The notes under the pieces are model-generated. The model saw only the letters and a program-made list of their open reading frames with translations, made no database searches and was not told where the DNA came from. Both the position numbers and the translations under genes were made by a program. Below are positions 17,961 to 26,850 of a stretch of DNA of 57,059 nucleotides, piece after piece; the stretch's first letter is position 1; every line of letters begins with the position of its first letter. The DNA comes from Roseomonas acroporae (GTDB lineage Bacteria > Pseudomonadota > Alphaproteobacteria > Acetobacterales > Acetobacteraceae): assembly GCF_023223525.1 (NCBI RefSeq), contig NZ_JALPRX010000097.1, forward strand, positions 1 through 57,059. Reading direction: 5' to 3'.

Positions 17961-18797
17961 ATGCTGAACGAACAGTTAGCCCCGGCCACCCTGCCGCCCG
18001 GTCTTCGCGTCTACGCCGTGGGCGACGTGCATGGCTGCGTCGAACGCCTCGCCGCGCTGCACGGGCAGATCGCCGAGGACGCCGCGCGCCGGCCGGTCGG
18101 GCGTGCCGTGCTGGTCCATCTCGGCGACTACGTCGACCGCGGCCTCGACAGCGCCGCGGTGGTGCAGCACCTGCTCGGCCCGCCGCCGGCCGGGATGGAC
18201 GCGGTGGTCAACCTGCTCGGCAATCACGAGGCGATGATGCTGGCGGCGTTGCCGCCGCCCGGCGCGCCCGCCCCCGCCCCCGCCCCCGCCGGCGGCACGC
18301 CCCTCGCCGGTCCGGGCCGGGCGGGGCCTCAGGCCGGGGGCAGGGCGGAGGCCCAGATGGGAGCCCAGAGGGGAGCCCAGGCGGAGGCATCGGCCGAGAT
18401 ACGGGCGCTGTGGCTGGCCAATGGCGGTCGCGCCACGCTGCTGAGCTACGACTGCGACCCGGCGGAGCCCGACACGTGGCAGGTCCCGCCGGCGCATGTC
18501 GCGCTGCTGCGCGGCTGCGCCCTCTCCTGGCCGGCCGGCGGCTACCTGTTCGCCCATGCCGGGGTGCGGCCCGACGTGCCGCTCGACCGGCAGTCGCCGG
18601 ACGACCTGCTCTGGATCCGCGAGCCCTTCCTGTCCTGGGGCAGGCCCCTGCCGGCCGTGGTGGTGCACGGCCACACGCCCGAGCCGCAGCCCTCGGTGCG
18701 GCCGCACCGTATCGGCATCGATACCGGCGCCGTGTTCGGGGGGGCGCTGACCTGCCTGGTGCTGGAGCGGGACCGCCTCGGCTTCCTCGTCGCCTGA
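17961..18797 (+). CDS. Metallophosphoesterase, PPP-like serine/threonine phosphatase family
   Basis: A 278-residue calcineurin-like phosphoesterase. The metal-binding motifs are complete: GDVHG (residues 22-26), GDYVDRG, GNHE, then HAGV and VVHGHTPEPQP. The order and spacing match bacterial PPP-family phosphatases (PrpA/ApaH relatives), which act on phosphoproteins or dinucleoside polyphosphates. Between GNHE and the next core strand is a loop of about 45 residues rich in Ala, Pro, Gly and Gln, made of repeated units (18255-18390, e.g. GGAGCCCAG), which is longer than usual. ATG at 17961 begins 15 residues before the core. Divergent from the EAL-like pair. Confidence 0.88.
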   Translation: MLNEQLAPATLPPGLRVYAVGDVHGCVERLAALHGQIAEDAARRPVGRAVLVHLGDYVDRGLDSAAVVQHLLGPPPAGMDAVVNLLGNHEAMMLAALPPPGAPAPAPAPAGGTPLAGPGRAGPQAGGRAEAQMGAQRGAQAEASAEIRALWLANGGRATLLSYDCDPAEPDTWQVPPAHVALLRGCALSWPAGGYLFAHAGVRPDVPLDRQSPDDLLWIREPFLSWGRPLPAVVVHGHTPEPQPSVRPHRIGIDTGAVFGGALTCLVLERDRLGFLVA

Positions 18798-18908
18798 TCG
18801 CCCGCGCGGCGCGGACGGCGCGGCGCCGCCCGGGAGCATCCCCGGGCATCCCGGCGGGCGCGGATACGCGGCTTGCGTCACGCCTGACGGTTGCGGTAGG
18901 GCGTCGTC

Positions 18909-20519
18909 ATGACAGGCCCCGAGCCCGCCGACCAGCCGCCGCCCGGGCCGCCATCTGGGCCGCCATCCGGGCCGCCGGGGCCGGTTCCCGCCTCCCCCGC
19001 TCCCGCCGCCCCCGCCATGCTGGCCGACGCGGTCCGCCAGCTCCGCCGCGCCTCGGTGCTGGTGGTGGGCGACGCCATGCTCGACCGCTACCTCTACGGC
19101 ACCGTCAACCGGGTGAGCCCGGAGGCGCCGGTGCCGATCCTCTCGGTGGAGCGCGAGCTCGCCATGCCGGGCGGCGCCGGCAACGTGGTGCGCAACCTCA
19201 CGGCGCTCGGCGCCGCGGTCGCCTTCATCTCGGTGGTGGGCGACGACCAGGCGGGCAGCGACCTCACCGGGCTGATCGGCGGCACCCACAACGTCGAGCC
19301 CTGGCTGCTGGTGCAGGGCGGCCGCCCCACCACCACCAAGAGCCGGTTCCTGGCCAGCGGCCAGCAGCTCCTGCGTGCCGACCAGGAGGTGGCGATGCCG
19401 ATCCACCCGCGCCTCGCCGAGCGTCTGGTGAAGATCGCGGCGGACGCGGTGGCCGCGACCTCCGTGATGGTGCTCTCCGACTACCGCAAGGGCGTGCTGG
19501 CCGGCGACGTCGCGCCGCGCCTCGTCGCCGCCGGCAAGGCGGCCGGGCGGCGCGTGGTGGTGGATCACAAGGGCGCCGACTTCGCCCCCTATGCCGGCGC
19601 CGACCTCGTCACCCCCAACCGCGCCGAGCTGCGCGCCGCCACCGGCCTGCCCGTCGGCACCGCCGAGGAGGTGGCGGCGGCGGCGCGCCGGCTGCGCGAC
19701 GCGCACGGCTTCGGCGCCGTGCTGGTGACGCGCGGCGAGCACGGCGTGACCCTGCTGGAAGGCACGGGCGAGGCCGAGTCGGTGCGCCACTTCCCGGCCG
19801 TGGCGCAGGACGTGTTCGACGTCTCCGGCGCGGGCGACACCATCACCGCGATCGCGGCGGCCGGGCTCGCGGTCGGGCTGCCGCTGGCGCTCGCGGCGCA
19901 GCTCGCCAACGTCGCGGCCGGCATCGTGGTCGGCAAGATCGGCACCGCGACGGTGCGCGAGAGCGAGATCCTGCAGGCGCTCAAGCCCGAGAACAGCGTG
20001 CTGCGCAAGGTGGTCACGCGCGCCCTCGCGGTGGACCAGGTGGACCGCTGGCGCCGGCGCAACCTGCGCGTCGGCTTCACGGACGGCTCCTTCGACCCGC
20101 TCCAGCCCGGCCATCGCCACCTGCTGGAGCAGGCGCGCGCCTGGTGCGACCGGCTGGTGGTGGGGCTGCGCTCGGATGACGGGGTGCGCCGTCTCAAGGG
20201 CGCGGGGCGTCCGGCGCAGACGGCGGTGCTGCGCGCCGCCACCCTGGCCAGCCTCGGCGTCGTCGACCTGGTGACGGTGTTCGAGGAGGACACGCCGCTG
20301 GAGCTGATCCGGCTGCTGCGGCCCGAGGTGCTGGTGCGCGGCCCGACGCAGGCCGGCGGCCGGGCCGGCGGGCAGGGGAGCGGGCTGGGGAGCGGGCTGG
20401 GCGCGCCCGCCGTGCCCGGCGCCGAGCTGCTGGCCGAGTGGGGCGGGCAGCTGCGGCTGGCCGAGCCGCTGAGCGGCGACGATCCGGCGCAGGTGGCGCG
20501 GCCCGTCGGCGCGCTCTGA
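18909..20519 (+). CDS. hldE: Bifunctional heptose 7-phosphate kinase / heptose 1-phosphate adenylyltransferase
   Basis: Makes ADP-heptose for the lipopolysaccharide core. The ribokinase-like kinase domain covers residues about 40-350 ([17 protein letters not shown], the anion hole and catalytic Asp in SGAGDT). The nucleotidyltransferase domain covers about 385-500. Its HxGH signature reads QPGH ([14 protein letters not shown]), so the first His is Gln, and the usual KGGDY near the end reads RGPTQ; KGxGRP is kept as KGAGRP. The second activity may be weak or altered. Pro/Gly repeats extend the N-terminus (residues 10-36) and a Gly-Ser-Leu repeat sits near residue 490. ATG at 18909 is the first in frame. 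Confidence 0.88.
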   Translation: MTGPEPADQPPPGPPSGPPSGPPGPVPASPAPAAPAMLADAVRQLRRASVLVVGDAMLDRYLYGTVNRVSPEAPVPILSVERELAMPGGAGNVVRNLTALGAAVAFISVVGDDQAGSDLTGLIGGTHNVEPWLLVQGGRPTTTKSRFLASGQQLLRADQEVAMPIHPRLAERLVKIAADAVAATSVMVLSDYRKGVLAGDVAPRLVAAGKAAGRRVVVDHKGADFAPYAGADLVTPNRAELRAATGLPVGTAEEVAAAARRLRDAHGFGAVLVTRGEHGVTLLEGTGEAESVRHFPAVAQDVFDVSGAGDTITAIAAAGLAVGLPLALAAQLANVAAGIVVGKIGTATVRESEILQALKPENSVLRKVVTRALAVDQVDRWRRRNLRVGFTDGSFDPLQPGHRHLLEQARAWCDRLVVGLRSDDGVRRLKGAGRPAQTAVLRAATLASLGVVDLVTVFEEDTPLELIRLLRPEVLVRGPTQAGGRAGGQGSGLGSGLGAPAVPGAELLAEWGGQLRLAEPLSGDDPAQVARPVGAL

Positions 20520-20696
20520 GCGCCTGCCAGGAGAGGCCGGCGGCAAAAGGGGTGGCGAGGGGTTCTCCGCGCCGGGAAGGGGTTCGGCGCGCCGCGCCGA
20601 ACGCCGCGCCCTGGCCCCGTCACCCGTTCCGGATCACCCGTTCCGGCGCCGCGGTCGCCTGCCCCTGTCGGGCGGCAGCGGCGCCGGCCGTTCCAT

Positions 20697-20745
20697 TCCG
20701 CGCATTTTCCGGGTCGCCGGGCGTGAACGCCTTGCCCGAAGATGC
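20697..20745 (-). repeat. Family A repeat, partial copy A6
   Basis: Hairpin 1 only: CGCATTTTCCGGGTCGCC, then GGGCGTGAACGCC, then CGAAGATGC. Compared with the copy at 37184 the inner stem is changed on both sides (GGCGT/ACGCC). The flanking genes hldE and aroQ are on the plus strand and this copy is inverted relative to A1-A3, so its orientation relative to transcription is conserved. It ends about 50 bases before the aroQ start. Confidence 0.6.
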
Positions 20746-20793
20746 CCGGCCCGGGATCGTGCGGCCGGCGGACCGGCCGCGGAGAGGAAACCC

Positions 20794-21261
20794 ATGCCCG
20801 ACACGCCGAACGAGGCTGGCGCCTCGCGCCTCGTCTACGTCCTGAACGGACCGAACCTGAACCTGCTCGGCAAGCGGCAGCCGCACATCTACGGCCACGA
20901 GACCCTGGCCGACGTGGAGCGCGACTGCCGCGGCCTGGCCGACGAGCTGGGCCTCTCGCTGCGCTTCCACCAGAGCAACCGCGAGTACGAGATCATCGAC
21001 TGGATCCACGAGGCGCGCGAGACGGCGGCCGCCATCGTCATCAACCCCGCCGCCTTCACGCACACCTCGGTCGCCATCCTCGACGCGCTGAACGCCTTCG
21101 ACGGGCTGATCTTCGAGGTCCACATCAGCAACGTGCACAGGCGCGAGGCCTTCCGGCACCACTCCTACGTCTCCGGAGTCGCGGCAGGGGTGATCGCGGG
21201 GTTCGGGACGCTGGGCTACCAGCTCGCGCTGCGGCGCGTGGCGCAGTTGCTGGAGGGCTGA
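20794..21261 (+). CDS. aroQ: 3-dehydroquinate dehydratase, type II
   Basis: Third enzyme of the shikimate pathway, forming 3-dehydroshikimate; cytoplasmic dodecamer in known members. The 155-residue length is normal. Motifs [16 protein letters not shown] (catalytic Tyr), [23 protein letters not shown] (catalytic His) and EVHISN are all present. The first ten residues are a short non-conserved lead. The ribosome site is GGAGAGGAAA, six bases before the ATG. Followed at once by a strong hairpin. Confidence 0.96.
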   Translation: MPDTPNEAGASRLVYVLNGPNLNLLGKRQPHIYGHETLADVERDCRGLADELGLSLRFHQSNREYEIIDWIHEARETAAAIVINPAAFTHTSVAILDALNAFDGLIFEVHISNVHRREAFRHHSYVSGVAAGVIAGFGTLGYQLALRRVAQLLEG

Positions 21262-21324
21262 GGCCGCCCCGCACGGGGCCCGGCGCGGGCGGGGCGCAAT
21301 CCGCACGGGGCCGGTGGGGCGGCC
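21262..21324 (+). terminator. Putative aroQ terminator hairpin
   Basis: Directly after the aroQ stop, GGCCGCCCC (21262-21270) pairs with GGGGCGGCC (21316-21324), and the loop itself contains shorter complementary GC blocks. No T-run follows, so this would be a structure-only or Rho-assisted 3' end. Confidence 0.4.
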
Positions 21325-21343
21325 CTGCGCGGGATCGGGCCGT

Positions 21344-21375
21344 CATGCCGGTCCGCATCCGGGCGGACCGGCATG
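21344..21375. repeat. Perfect 13-bp inverted repeat downstream of aroQ
   Basis: CATGCCGGTCCGC (21344-21356), a six-base spacer, and GCGGACCGGCATG (21363-21375) are exactly complementary. I see no second copy in the window. It lies between convergent genes aroQ and the coiled-coil protein gene and may act as a bidirectional end. Confidence 0.6.
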
Positions 21376-21437
21376 GGACGGGCGAGGGGGCGGAGCCGGC
21401 GCGCGGCCCCGGACCGTCCCCGTCCGCTTCGTTCAGC

Positions 21438-21541
21438 CTACGGCGAACCGCGGTCCGGTCGGGACTGCGGTTCGCTGTCGCTCGTCGTTCCCGGCGCGGA
21501 TCACGCCGCCGGGCGTGTCCGCCCGCCGGCGATCCGCTCTA
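21438..21541 (-). repeat. Family B structured repeat, copy B1
   Basis: Full copy of about 104 bases. One end holds GCGAACCGCGGTCC-GGTCG-GGACTGCGGTTCGC, a 14-bp stem with one wobble; the middle is GTTCCCGGCGCG; the second hairpin pairs GCGGATCACGCC with GGCGTGTCCGC; the end is GCCGGCGATCCGCTCTA. The last CTA is the TAG stop codon of the minus-strand coiled-coil gene, so the element starts at that stop codon and forms its 3' untranslated region. Confidence 0.82.
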
Positions 21542-23056
21542 TTGCGGCTGAGCCTGCGGCTGCGGCTGCGGCTGCGGCTGCGTCGGGGGTTGGGGCTGGG
21601 GCTGCCGCGCCAGTTGCGCCTGCAGCGCCGCCAGCTCCTCGCGCCGCGCCGCGACGTTGCGCTCCACCTCGGCCAGCTCCGCCTGGCGCTGCTGCAGCGC
21701 CGGCCCGGCGGCGGCGAGGTCCGCCTGCAGCGCCGCCGCCCTGCCTTCCAGCGTGCGGACCCGCGCCGTCGCCTCCTCGATGCTGCGTGCCGCCTGGGCG
21801 GCCCGGTCCGCCGCCTGCTCGGCGGCGGCGCGGCGGGCGTTGAGCTCGGCCTCCGCCTTGCCCGTCGCGTCGCGCAGCGAGGCGAGGCGCTGCTCCATCT
21901 CGCCCTGCGCCTGCTGCCGCCCGGCCAGCGCCGCCTCGGCCGCGCTGACCTGGGTGCGCAGCTCGGTCGCCCGCGCCTCGGCGGCGGTGGCACGGCGGGA
22001 GGCATCGGCCGCGGCCTGGCCGGCGGCCGAGAGTCGCTGGTTCACCTCGGCGAGCCGGCTCTCGGCGGCGGCGCGCGCCTTCTCGGCCGCCTCGGCGGCG
22101 GTCTGCCGCTCGGCGGCGGCCTTGGCCGCGGCCTCGGTGGCGGTGCGCAGCTCGTCGAGACGCGCCTGGGCGGCATTCGCGGCGTTGGTCAGCTCGGCGC
22201 CGCGCGCCTCGATGGCGCGGAGCTGCGCCAGGGCCGCCTCGGCACGGCGCGTCACCTCGCTCAGCCGCGTCTCGGTGCCGGTCAGCTCGCCGCGGCGGGT
22301 GGCGAGCGTGTTCTCGGCGGCGGCGATCGCCTCGCGCAGCGATCGCGCGCGGCCCTCGGCACCCGCCACGGCGGCCTGCTGCGCCGTCAGCGCCTGCTGC
22401 GCCCGCCCCGCCTCCTCGGCCAGCGCCGCGAGGCGCTGCTGCGCCGCCTCGCCGCCGGCGGCGAGGTCGGCGGCACGGCTCTGCGCCTGGCTCAGCGCCG
22501 CTGCCGCCTGCTGCTGCTGCGCGGCGAGCTGCTGCAGCTCGGCGCGGCGCGCGGCCAGGGCGGATTCGGCCTCGGCCATCGCGCTGCGCAACGTGGCGAG
22601 GCCGGTCTCCGCCGTCCCCGCCGCCTGGCGCAGCTCGCCGAGGCGCGTCTCGGCGGCGGTCAGGCCAGCCACGCGCTGCTCGCTCGCCGTGATCTGCTGC
22701 CCCAGCTCGGCGATGCGGGCCTGGGCGGCATTCGCGGCGCCGGCCAGCTCGCGCCCGCGCGCCTCCGCCGCGGCGTTCGCCGCGCGCGCCGCCTCGGCCT
22801 GCTGCGCCAGGGTCGCGAGGTCGCCCGCCGCCTGCCGCTCCTGCTCCAGCGTTCCTTCCAGCGCCCTGATCCGCGAGGTCAGGCGCACCGACTGGGCACG
22901 GCCCTCCTCCTCGACCGCCTCGATCTGGCTGCCGCGCGTCATCGCGACCGTCCAGCCCAGGATCAGCAGCAGCAGCGCCGCGCCGGACAGGCCCAGCACG
23001 GACCAGGACCGCCAGAAATTACCCGCCGGCGTCACGCCGGGCTCGCCACTCGCCAT
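21539..23056 (-). CDS. Single-pass membrane protein with long coiled coil
   Basis: A 505-residue protein I cannot assign to a named family. One membrane helix (residues about 18-38, VLGLSGAALLLLILGW) follows a short cytoplasmic start, then about 440 residues of uninterrupted Ala/Glu/Arg/Gln heptads predicted to be coiled coil, with recurring blocks such as LTNAANAAQARLDEL and LAGAANAAQARIAEL about 150 residues apart, suggesting internal duplication. The last 20 residues are Pro-Gln dipeptides encoded by a hexamer microsatellite. ATG at 23054-23056 has GAGGAAAGAG just upstream. A structural periplasmic spacer is inferred. Its TAG stop is the end of repeat B1. Confidence 0.75.
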   Translation of the reverse strand: MASGEPGVTPAGNFWRSWSVLGLSGAALLLLILGWTVAMTRGSQIEAVEEEGRAQSVRLTSRIRALEGTLEQERQAAGDLATLAQQAEAARAANAAAEARGRELAGAANAAQARIAELGQQITASEQRVAGLTAAETRLGELRQAAGTAETGLATLRSAMAEAESALAARRAELQQLAAQQQQAAAALSQAQSRAADLAAGGEAAQQRLAALAEEAGRAQQALTAQQAAVAGAEGRARSLREAIAAAENTLATRRGELTGTETRLSEVTRRAEAALAQLRAIEARGAELTNAANAAQARLDELRTATEAAAKAAAERQTAAEAAEKARAAAESRLAEVNQRLSAAGQAAADASRRATAAEARATELRTQVSAAEAALAGRQQAQGEMEQRLASLRDATGKAEAELNARRAAAEQAADRAAQAARSIEEATARVRTLEGRAAALQADLAAAGPALQQRQAELAEVERNVAARREELAALQAQLARQPQPQPPTQPQPQPQPQAQPQ

Positions 23057-23390
23057 GTCTCTTTCCTCGATGAGGTGGTGGTCTCGGATCGGGCCGCCGG
23101 AGGCCCCGGCATGGCCGCGTCGCCGCGGGCCGGGGCATGGTCCGGTGGAAGCGGCGTCCCGGCCCGACGCTTCGTTGCCGGTGCTTTCCCCGGCGCTCTC
23201 CCCGGCCCTCTCCCCGGCGCCTTCCCCTGGTGGCGCCCCCCGGGGCGTTTTCCCCCGGTGCCGGGCGGAGCGGGCTTGGCCGGCTCCGGGCCGCTCCCCG
23301 GCTATCCGTCCCGCGCCGCGGTCCGGCCGTGGAGCCCCGGGGTGGACAGGTTGGCGGGGCGGCCGCCGGGAGGGGCCGGCGGCCCCGCGC
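23057..23390. other. Intergenic region with CCCCGGCGCTCTC-like simple repeats
   Basis: No supportable gene in 334 bases. At about 23185-23230 the sequence repeats CTTTCCCCGGCG/CTCTCCCCGGCC units of 12 bases. The coiled-coil gene's promoter should lie here. Confidence 0.45.
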
Positions 23391-24440
23391 CTAAGGCGCG
23401 GCCGACCATGCGTCCGCCACCCAGCGGTAGCCTGCCCCGTCCTTGGCAACGTGGCCGAGCGCCGGGAACGGCCAGTGGAAGCCCGCGATCCGCAGCCGCT
23501 CCGCCGCCGCCATGTCCAGCACGCGGCGGCGCGTCGCCTCGGCCATCACCGGGTCCACGTCGAAGATCGCGTGCCAGCCGGGGTTGCGCACGAACAGCTC
23601 GGGGCGGTTGGTGATGTCGCCCAGCACCAGCAGGCTGTCGCCGCCGTCCGACACCACGTAGGAGGTGTGGCCCGGCGTGTGGCCGAAGGTGGCGAGCGAG
23701 CGCACGCCCGGCAGCACCTCGGCGCCCGGCTCGAACCGGCGGACGCGGTCGGCATAGGGCGCGAAGCGGCGCTTGGCGTTGGCGAAGCCGGCCCGCGCCG
23801 CCTCCGGCACGCGCGCCGCCTGGGCGTCGTCCATCCAGTAGGCCCATTCCGGTGCCGGCACGTGGATCTCGGCGTTCGGGTAGAGCGCGGCGTTGCCGGC
23901 ATCGGTCAGGCCGGAGCAGTGGTCGGCGTGGAAATGGGTGAAGACGATGTGCGCGATGCGCGCCGGGTCGATCCCGGCGGCGCGCAGGTTGCCCGCGAGC
24001 CGCCCGCTGGTCGGGCCGAGATGCCCGCCCGTGCCGATGTCGAAGGCGACGATCCCCTCCGGCGTCTCCAGCAGCGTCACCGTGTAGGAGATTTCCAGGT
24101 ACCCGGTCGGCAGGAAGGCGTCGCGCAGCGCGGCCTCGACGGCGGCCTTGTCGGCGTTGCGCACGAAGCCCTCGCCCGGGTTGGGGCGCCGCCCGAAGCC
24201 GTCGTTCACCGTGGTCACGAGCCGGCTGCCGAGGCGCGTGCGATAGAAGCCGGGCGCCTGGGCCGGGCCGGGAGGCGCGGCGGCCGGCTGGGGCGCGGAC
24301 GACGCCGCGGACGGGGCCGCCGCGGATCGTGGCGCTGTCTGTGCCTGGGCCTGGGCCTGGACCTGGGCCTGGGTTTGGGCCGGCCACGGCAGGGCGGGCA
24401 ATGCCGCCGCGGCGGCGAAGGCGGTCCGTCGTGTCAGCAT
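23391..24440 (-). CDS. Exported MBL-fold metallohydrolase
   Basis: A 349-residue metallo-beta-lactamase-fold enzyme. Zinc ligands are in THFHADHCSG, GHTPGHTSY, LGDITN (Asp) and a C-terminal GFHWPFPALGH, the pattern of periplasmic MBL hydrolases related to AHL-lactonase/PhnP-like groups. The N-terminus MLTRRTAFAAAAALPALPW is a signal, possibly Tat (TRRTAF). Residues 22-40 are a Gln-Ala repeat built from GGCCTG hexamers, not part of the fold. ATG at 24438-24440 is the start that yields the signal. Substrate unknown. Stands alone on the minus strand. Confidence 0.87.
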   Translation of the reverse strand: MLTRRTAFAAAAALPALPWPAQTQAQVQAQAQAQTAPRSAAAPSAASSAPQPAAAPPGPAQAPGFYRTRLGSRLVTTVNDGFGRRPNPGEGFVRNADKAAVEAALRDAFLPTGYLEISYTVTLLETPEGIVAFDIGTGGHLGPTSGRLAGNLRAAGIDPARIAHIVFTHFHADHCSGLTDAGNAALYPNAEIHVPAPEWAYWMDDAQAARVPEAARAGFANAKRRFAPYADRVRRFEPGAEVLPGVRSLATFGHTPGHTSYVVSDGGDSLLVLGDITNRPELFVRNPGWHAIFDVDPVMAEATRRRVLDMAAAERLRIAGFHWPFPALGHVAKDGAGYRWVADAWSAAP

Positions 24441-24699
24441 GGCGACCCCCGGCCGGGCCTCGTGCGTGCCCGGTGCGGCGCGGAGCCTACCAGCGTGACC
24501 CTGGCTGTGCCACCGGGGGCGGCGACCGGCCTGCCGGCCCCGGCACGCCACTCCCGGCAGCGTGAACCGGATGGGCGCGGCATCGGCGGGCACCGTTCCC
24601 GGCGCCCCGCCATCCGGCCGCGGCCCCATGCCGCCGGTCGTTCACCGTCCTCGGCGCGGCGCCATGCCCTCGGGCACCGCCCCCCTCCGGCGATCGGGC

Positions 24700-24840
24700 C
24701 GGCGGCGAGCCGCGGTCCGGCCGGGACTGCGGCCTGCCGCATCGCGCCGCCTTCAGGGCGGACTCATGCCGGTTGGCGTCGGCGCGGCCCGGCATCGTGC
24801 CCCCGGGCGTGTCCGCCCGGCGGCGATCCGCCCCGGGCAG
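24700..24840 (-). repeat. Family B repeat, diverged copy B5 with insertion
   Basis: GCGAGCCGCGGTCCGGCCGG and GACTGCGG open the element, CGGGCGTGTCCGCCCGGCGG then CGATCCGCC close it, but about 35 extra bases separate the two halves and the CTCTA end is lost. It is the only B copy not at a stop codon. The rest of the 482-base gap 24441-24922 shows no gene; it is GC-rich spacer. Confidence 0.5.
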
Positions 24841-24922
24841 GCTCGCGCGGCCTGCCCCAAGGTCGGATTCCGGCGGCGGCGGGCCTGCCCGGCCATCCGT
24901 GCGCGAGCCTCCGGCGGCGTGC

Positions 24923-25297
24923 TCAGCCGGCGGCCGCCTTCTGCAGGATCTCGTCCGGGGTCGAGGAGACGACCTCGACGTATTGCGGCGTGAAGGCGGC
25001 CGGGCCGCCCTCGACCAGACCGACGAATTGCGGGCGCAGCGCCTTCAGCACGTCCAGGATGCGGCGGTGCTCCTCGATGCTCGCCCATTCGGCGATCAGG
25101 AAGTAGCGGCCCGGATCGTTGACGTCGCGGCAGAGCACGCCGTCCTTCACCTGCGCCGCGGATTTGTGCATCGGGTTCTCGTCCGAGTAGTCGAAGGTCT
25201 CGAACAGCCGGATGAACTCCGCCTCCCGCCCCGGGATCACCCGGAAGTCGTAGATGTGGAGGAAGTTGCCCTTGTTCGCCAACGGCGCGTTCGCCAT
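24923..25297 (-). CDS. Antibiotic biosynthesis monooxygenase-like (ABM) small protein
   Basis: A 124-residue protein with the dimeric alpha-beta barrel pattern of the ABM family: YDFRVIPGREAEFIRLFETF near the start, RYFLIAEWASIEEHRR in the middle. Members are cofactor-free monooxygenases, haem-degrading enzymes or simply stress-linked proteins. No haem- or substrate-specific residues can be singled out. ATG at 25295-25297 has GAGGAGACCGGC upstream. Divergent from the C13 peptidase gene. Confidence 0.75.
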   Translation of the reverse strand: MANAPLANKGNFLHIYDFRVIPGREAEFIRLFETFDYSDENPMHKSAAQVKDGVLCRDVNDPGRYFLIAEWASIEEHRRILDVLKALRPQFVGLVEGGPAAFTPQYVEVVSSTPDEILQKAAAG

Positions 25298-25506
25298 GCC
25301 GGTCTCCTCTGTCAGGCGGATTAGGAAGTATGCCCCATAAATCGGCGGCAGGTGAGGCGGAATCGCCCGGCACCGCCGTCGACGCGCCGGCGGCCGGCCC
25401 GCCGTCACGGGTGCAATCGTCAGGCATGGCCGCTACGCTGCCCGTCTCCGAGCGCCGAGGAGACCAGCGCATGCACCGACCCGAGCAGGAACGGCAGGAA
25501 GGCACC

Positions 25507-26706
25507 ATGCCGCCGCGGGGCGGAACGCCGGGGGAAGGGATGCCGGCGGCGGGACCGCGAGGCGGGCTGCCGCGCCTGCTGCGGCTGGCCGCGCTGCTGC
25601 CTCTGCTGCTGCTCGGCGCCGCGGGCAAGCCGCCGCCGGCCGACGCGGGCGGCGGCTACGCGGCGCCGCCGCAGGGTGGCTACGCGGCTCCGCCGCAAGG
25701 GGGCTACGCGGCGCCGCCGCAGGGCGGCTACGCGGCGCCGCCGCAGGGTGGCTACGCGGCTCCGCCGCAGGGCGGCTACGCGGCTCCGCCGCAGGGCGGC
25801 TACGCCTCCCCCGGAACGGGTCGCGCGATGCCCGCCTACCCGCCGCGGCAGCTCGCGGCCACGCGCTTCCATGCCGTGCTGGTGGCGGGCGACGGCAGCC
25901 TGCCGGTGTTCGACAACGCCGTGTCCGGGGTGCAGCGCGGCCTTCTCGCCGCCGGCGTGCCGCCCGCTGCGATGCAGCGGCTGAGCTCGCAGCCCGCCGT
26001 CGTCGCCGAGGGGCAGGCGCGGCCCGCCTCGGTGCCCGCCGTGCTCGCGGCGGTGGCCGCGATGCGTCCCGGCCCCGGCGAGGGCTGCCTGGTCTTCGCC
26101 ACCTCGCACGGCGCGCACAATGGCGGCTTCATCGTCGGCGGCAGCACGGGCGGGCTGCTCTTCCCGGCACAGCTCGACGCGGCGCTGCAGCAGGGCTGCG
26201 GCGACGCGCCGACCGTGGTGGTGATCTCCGCCTGCTTCTCCGGCGGCTTCGCGCGCGGGCCGATGGCGCGGCCCAACCGCATCGTCCTGACGGCGGCGCG
26301 GCCGGACCGGCCCTCCTTCGGTTGCGGCGCCGGCTACACCCACACCGTGTTCGACGGCTGCCTGCTCGGCGCGCTGGACCGCGACGCCGCGTCCGGCTGG
26401 GTGGCGGTGGGGCGCGCCACGCGCGGCTGTGTCGAGCGCGCCGAGGCCGAGATGGGCGAGCGGCCCTCGGAGCCGCAGGCCTATGTCGGCCCGGCGGTGG
26501 CCGAGGGGCTGGCGGTGCCGTTCCGTGCCGGCACGCTCATGGCCGCGCCCGCCGGCCCGCCGGGCGCGGGGACGGGTCCGGGCGGCAAGCCGGGCCGGGC
26601 GCCCGGCACGATGCCCGTGCCGGCGATGCCGCCGCAGGCGCTGCCCGGCCCCGCCATGCCGCCGCCCGCCATGCCGGGCCCCGGCGGCAAGCCCATGCCG
26701 CTCTGA
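25507..26706 (+). CDS. Secreted C13-family (legumain-like) cysteine peptidase with octapeptide repeats
   Basis: A 399-residue exported protein of peptidase family C13, clan CD (caspase/legumain fold). The catalytic His is in FATSHGAHNG (near residue 200) and the catalytic Cys in VVISACFSGGF (near 241); ILTAARPDRPSFGC follows as in bacterial members. A hydrophobic signal (LLRLAALLPLLLLGAAG) ends at about residue 40. Residues about 48-100 are six copies of YAAPPQGG, and the last 60 residues are Pro/Met/Gly-rich. ATG 25507 has AGGAAGG five bases upstream; ATGs at 25471 and 25540 are also possible. Substrate unknown. Confidence 0.85.
   Translation: MPPRGGTPGEGMPAAGPRGGLPRLLRLAALLPLLLLGAAGKPPPADAGGGYAAPPQGGYAAPPQGGYAAPPQGGYAAPPQGGYAAPPQGGYAAPPQGGYASPGTGRAMPAYPPRQLAATRFHAVLVAGDGSLPVFDNAVSGVQRGLLAAGVPPAAMQRLSSQPAVVAEGQARPASVPAVLAAVAAMRPGPGEGCLVFATSHGAHNGGFIVGGSTGGLLFPAQLDAALQQGCGDAPTVVVISACFSGGFARGPMARPNRIVLTAARPDRPSFGCGAGYTHTVFDGCLLGALDRDAASGWVAVGRATRGCVERAEAEMGERPSEPQAYVGPAVAEGLAVPFRAGTLMAAPAGPPGAGTGPGGKPGRAPGTMPVPAMPPQALPGPAMPPPAMPGPGGKPMPL
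25651..25805 (+). repeat. 24-bp minisatellite encoding YAAPPQGG
   Basis: Six tandem 24-base units (GGCTACGCGGCGCCGCCGCA plus four bases), differing only at synonymous positions such as GCG/GCT and CAGGGT/CAAGGG. It codes for the proline-rich linker of the C13 peptidase, and copy number could vary without a frameshift. Confidence 0.9.
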
Positions 26707-26850
26707 GAGCCTGTCCGGGCGGCCGGCGGCGACGGGACGGCGTGGGCTTCCTGCCGCCGGGCAGCCGGTCGCGTTCCGGAGAGGTCCGGCTTGCACCCCT
26801 CGGCATCGGCGCGCACCCTGCCGCCGAACCGGAAGGGGGAGAGACGAGCG

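Noticed and set aside
25651-25805. Regular tandem repeats considered as a CRISPR array
   Set aside because: Units are 24 bases with no unique spacers and are in frame with the peptidase gene, encoding YAAPPQGG.
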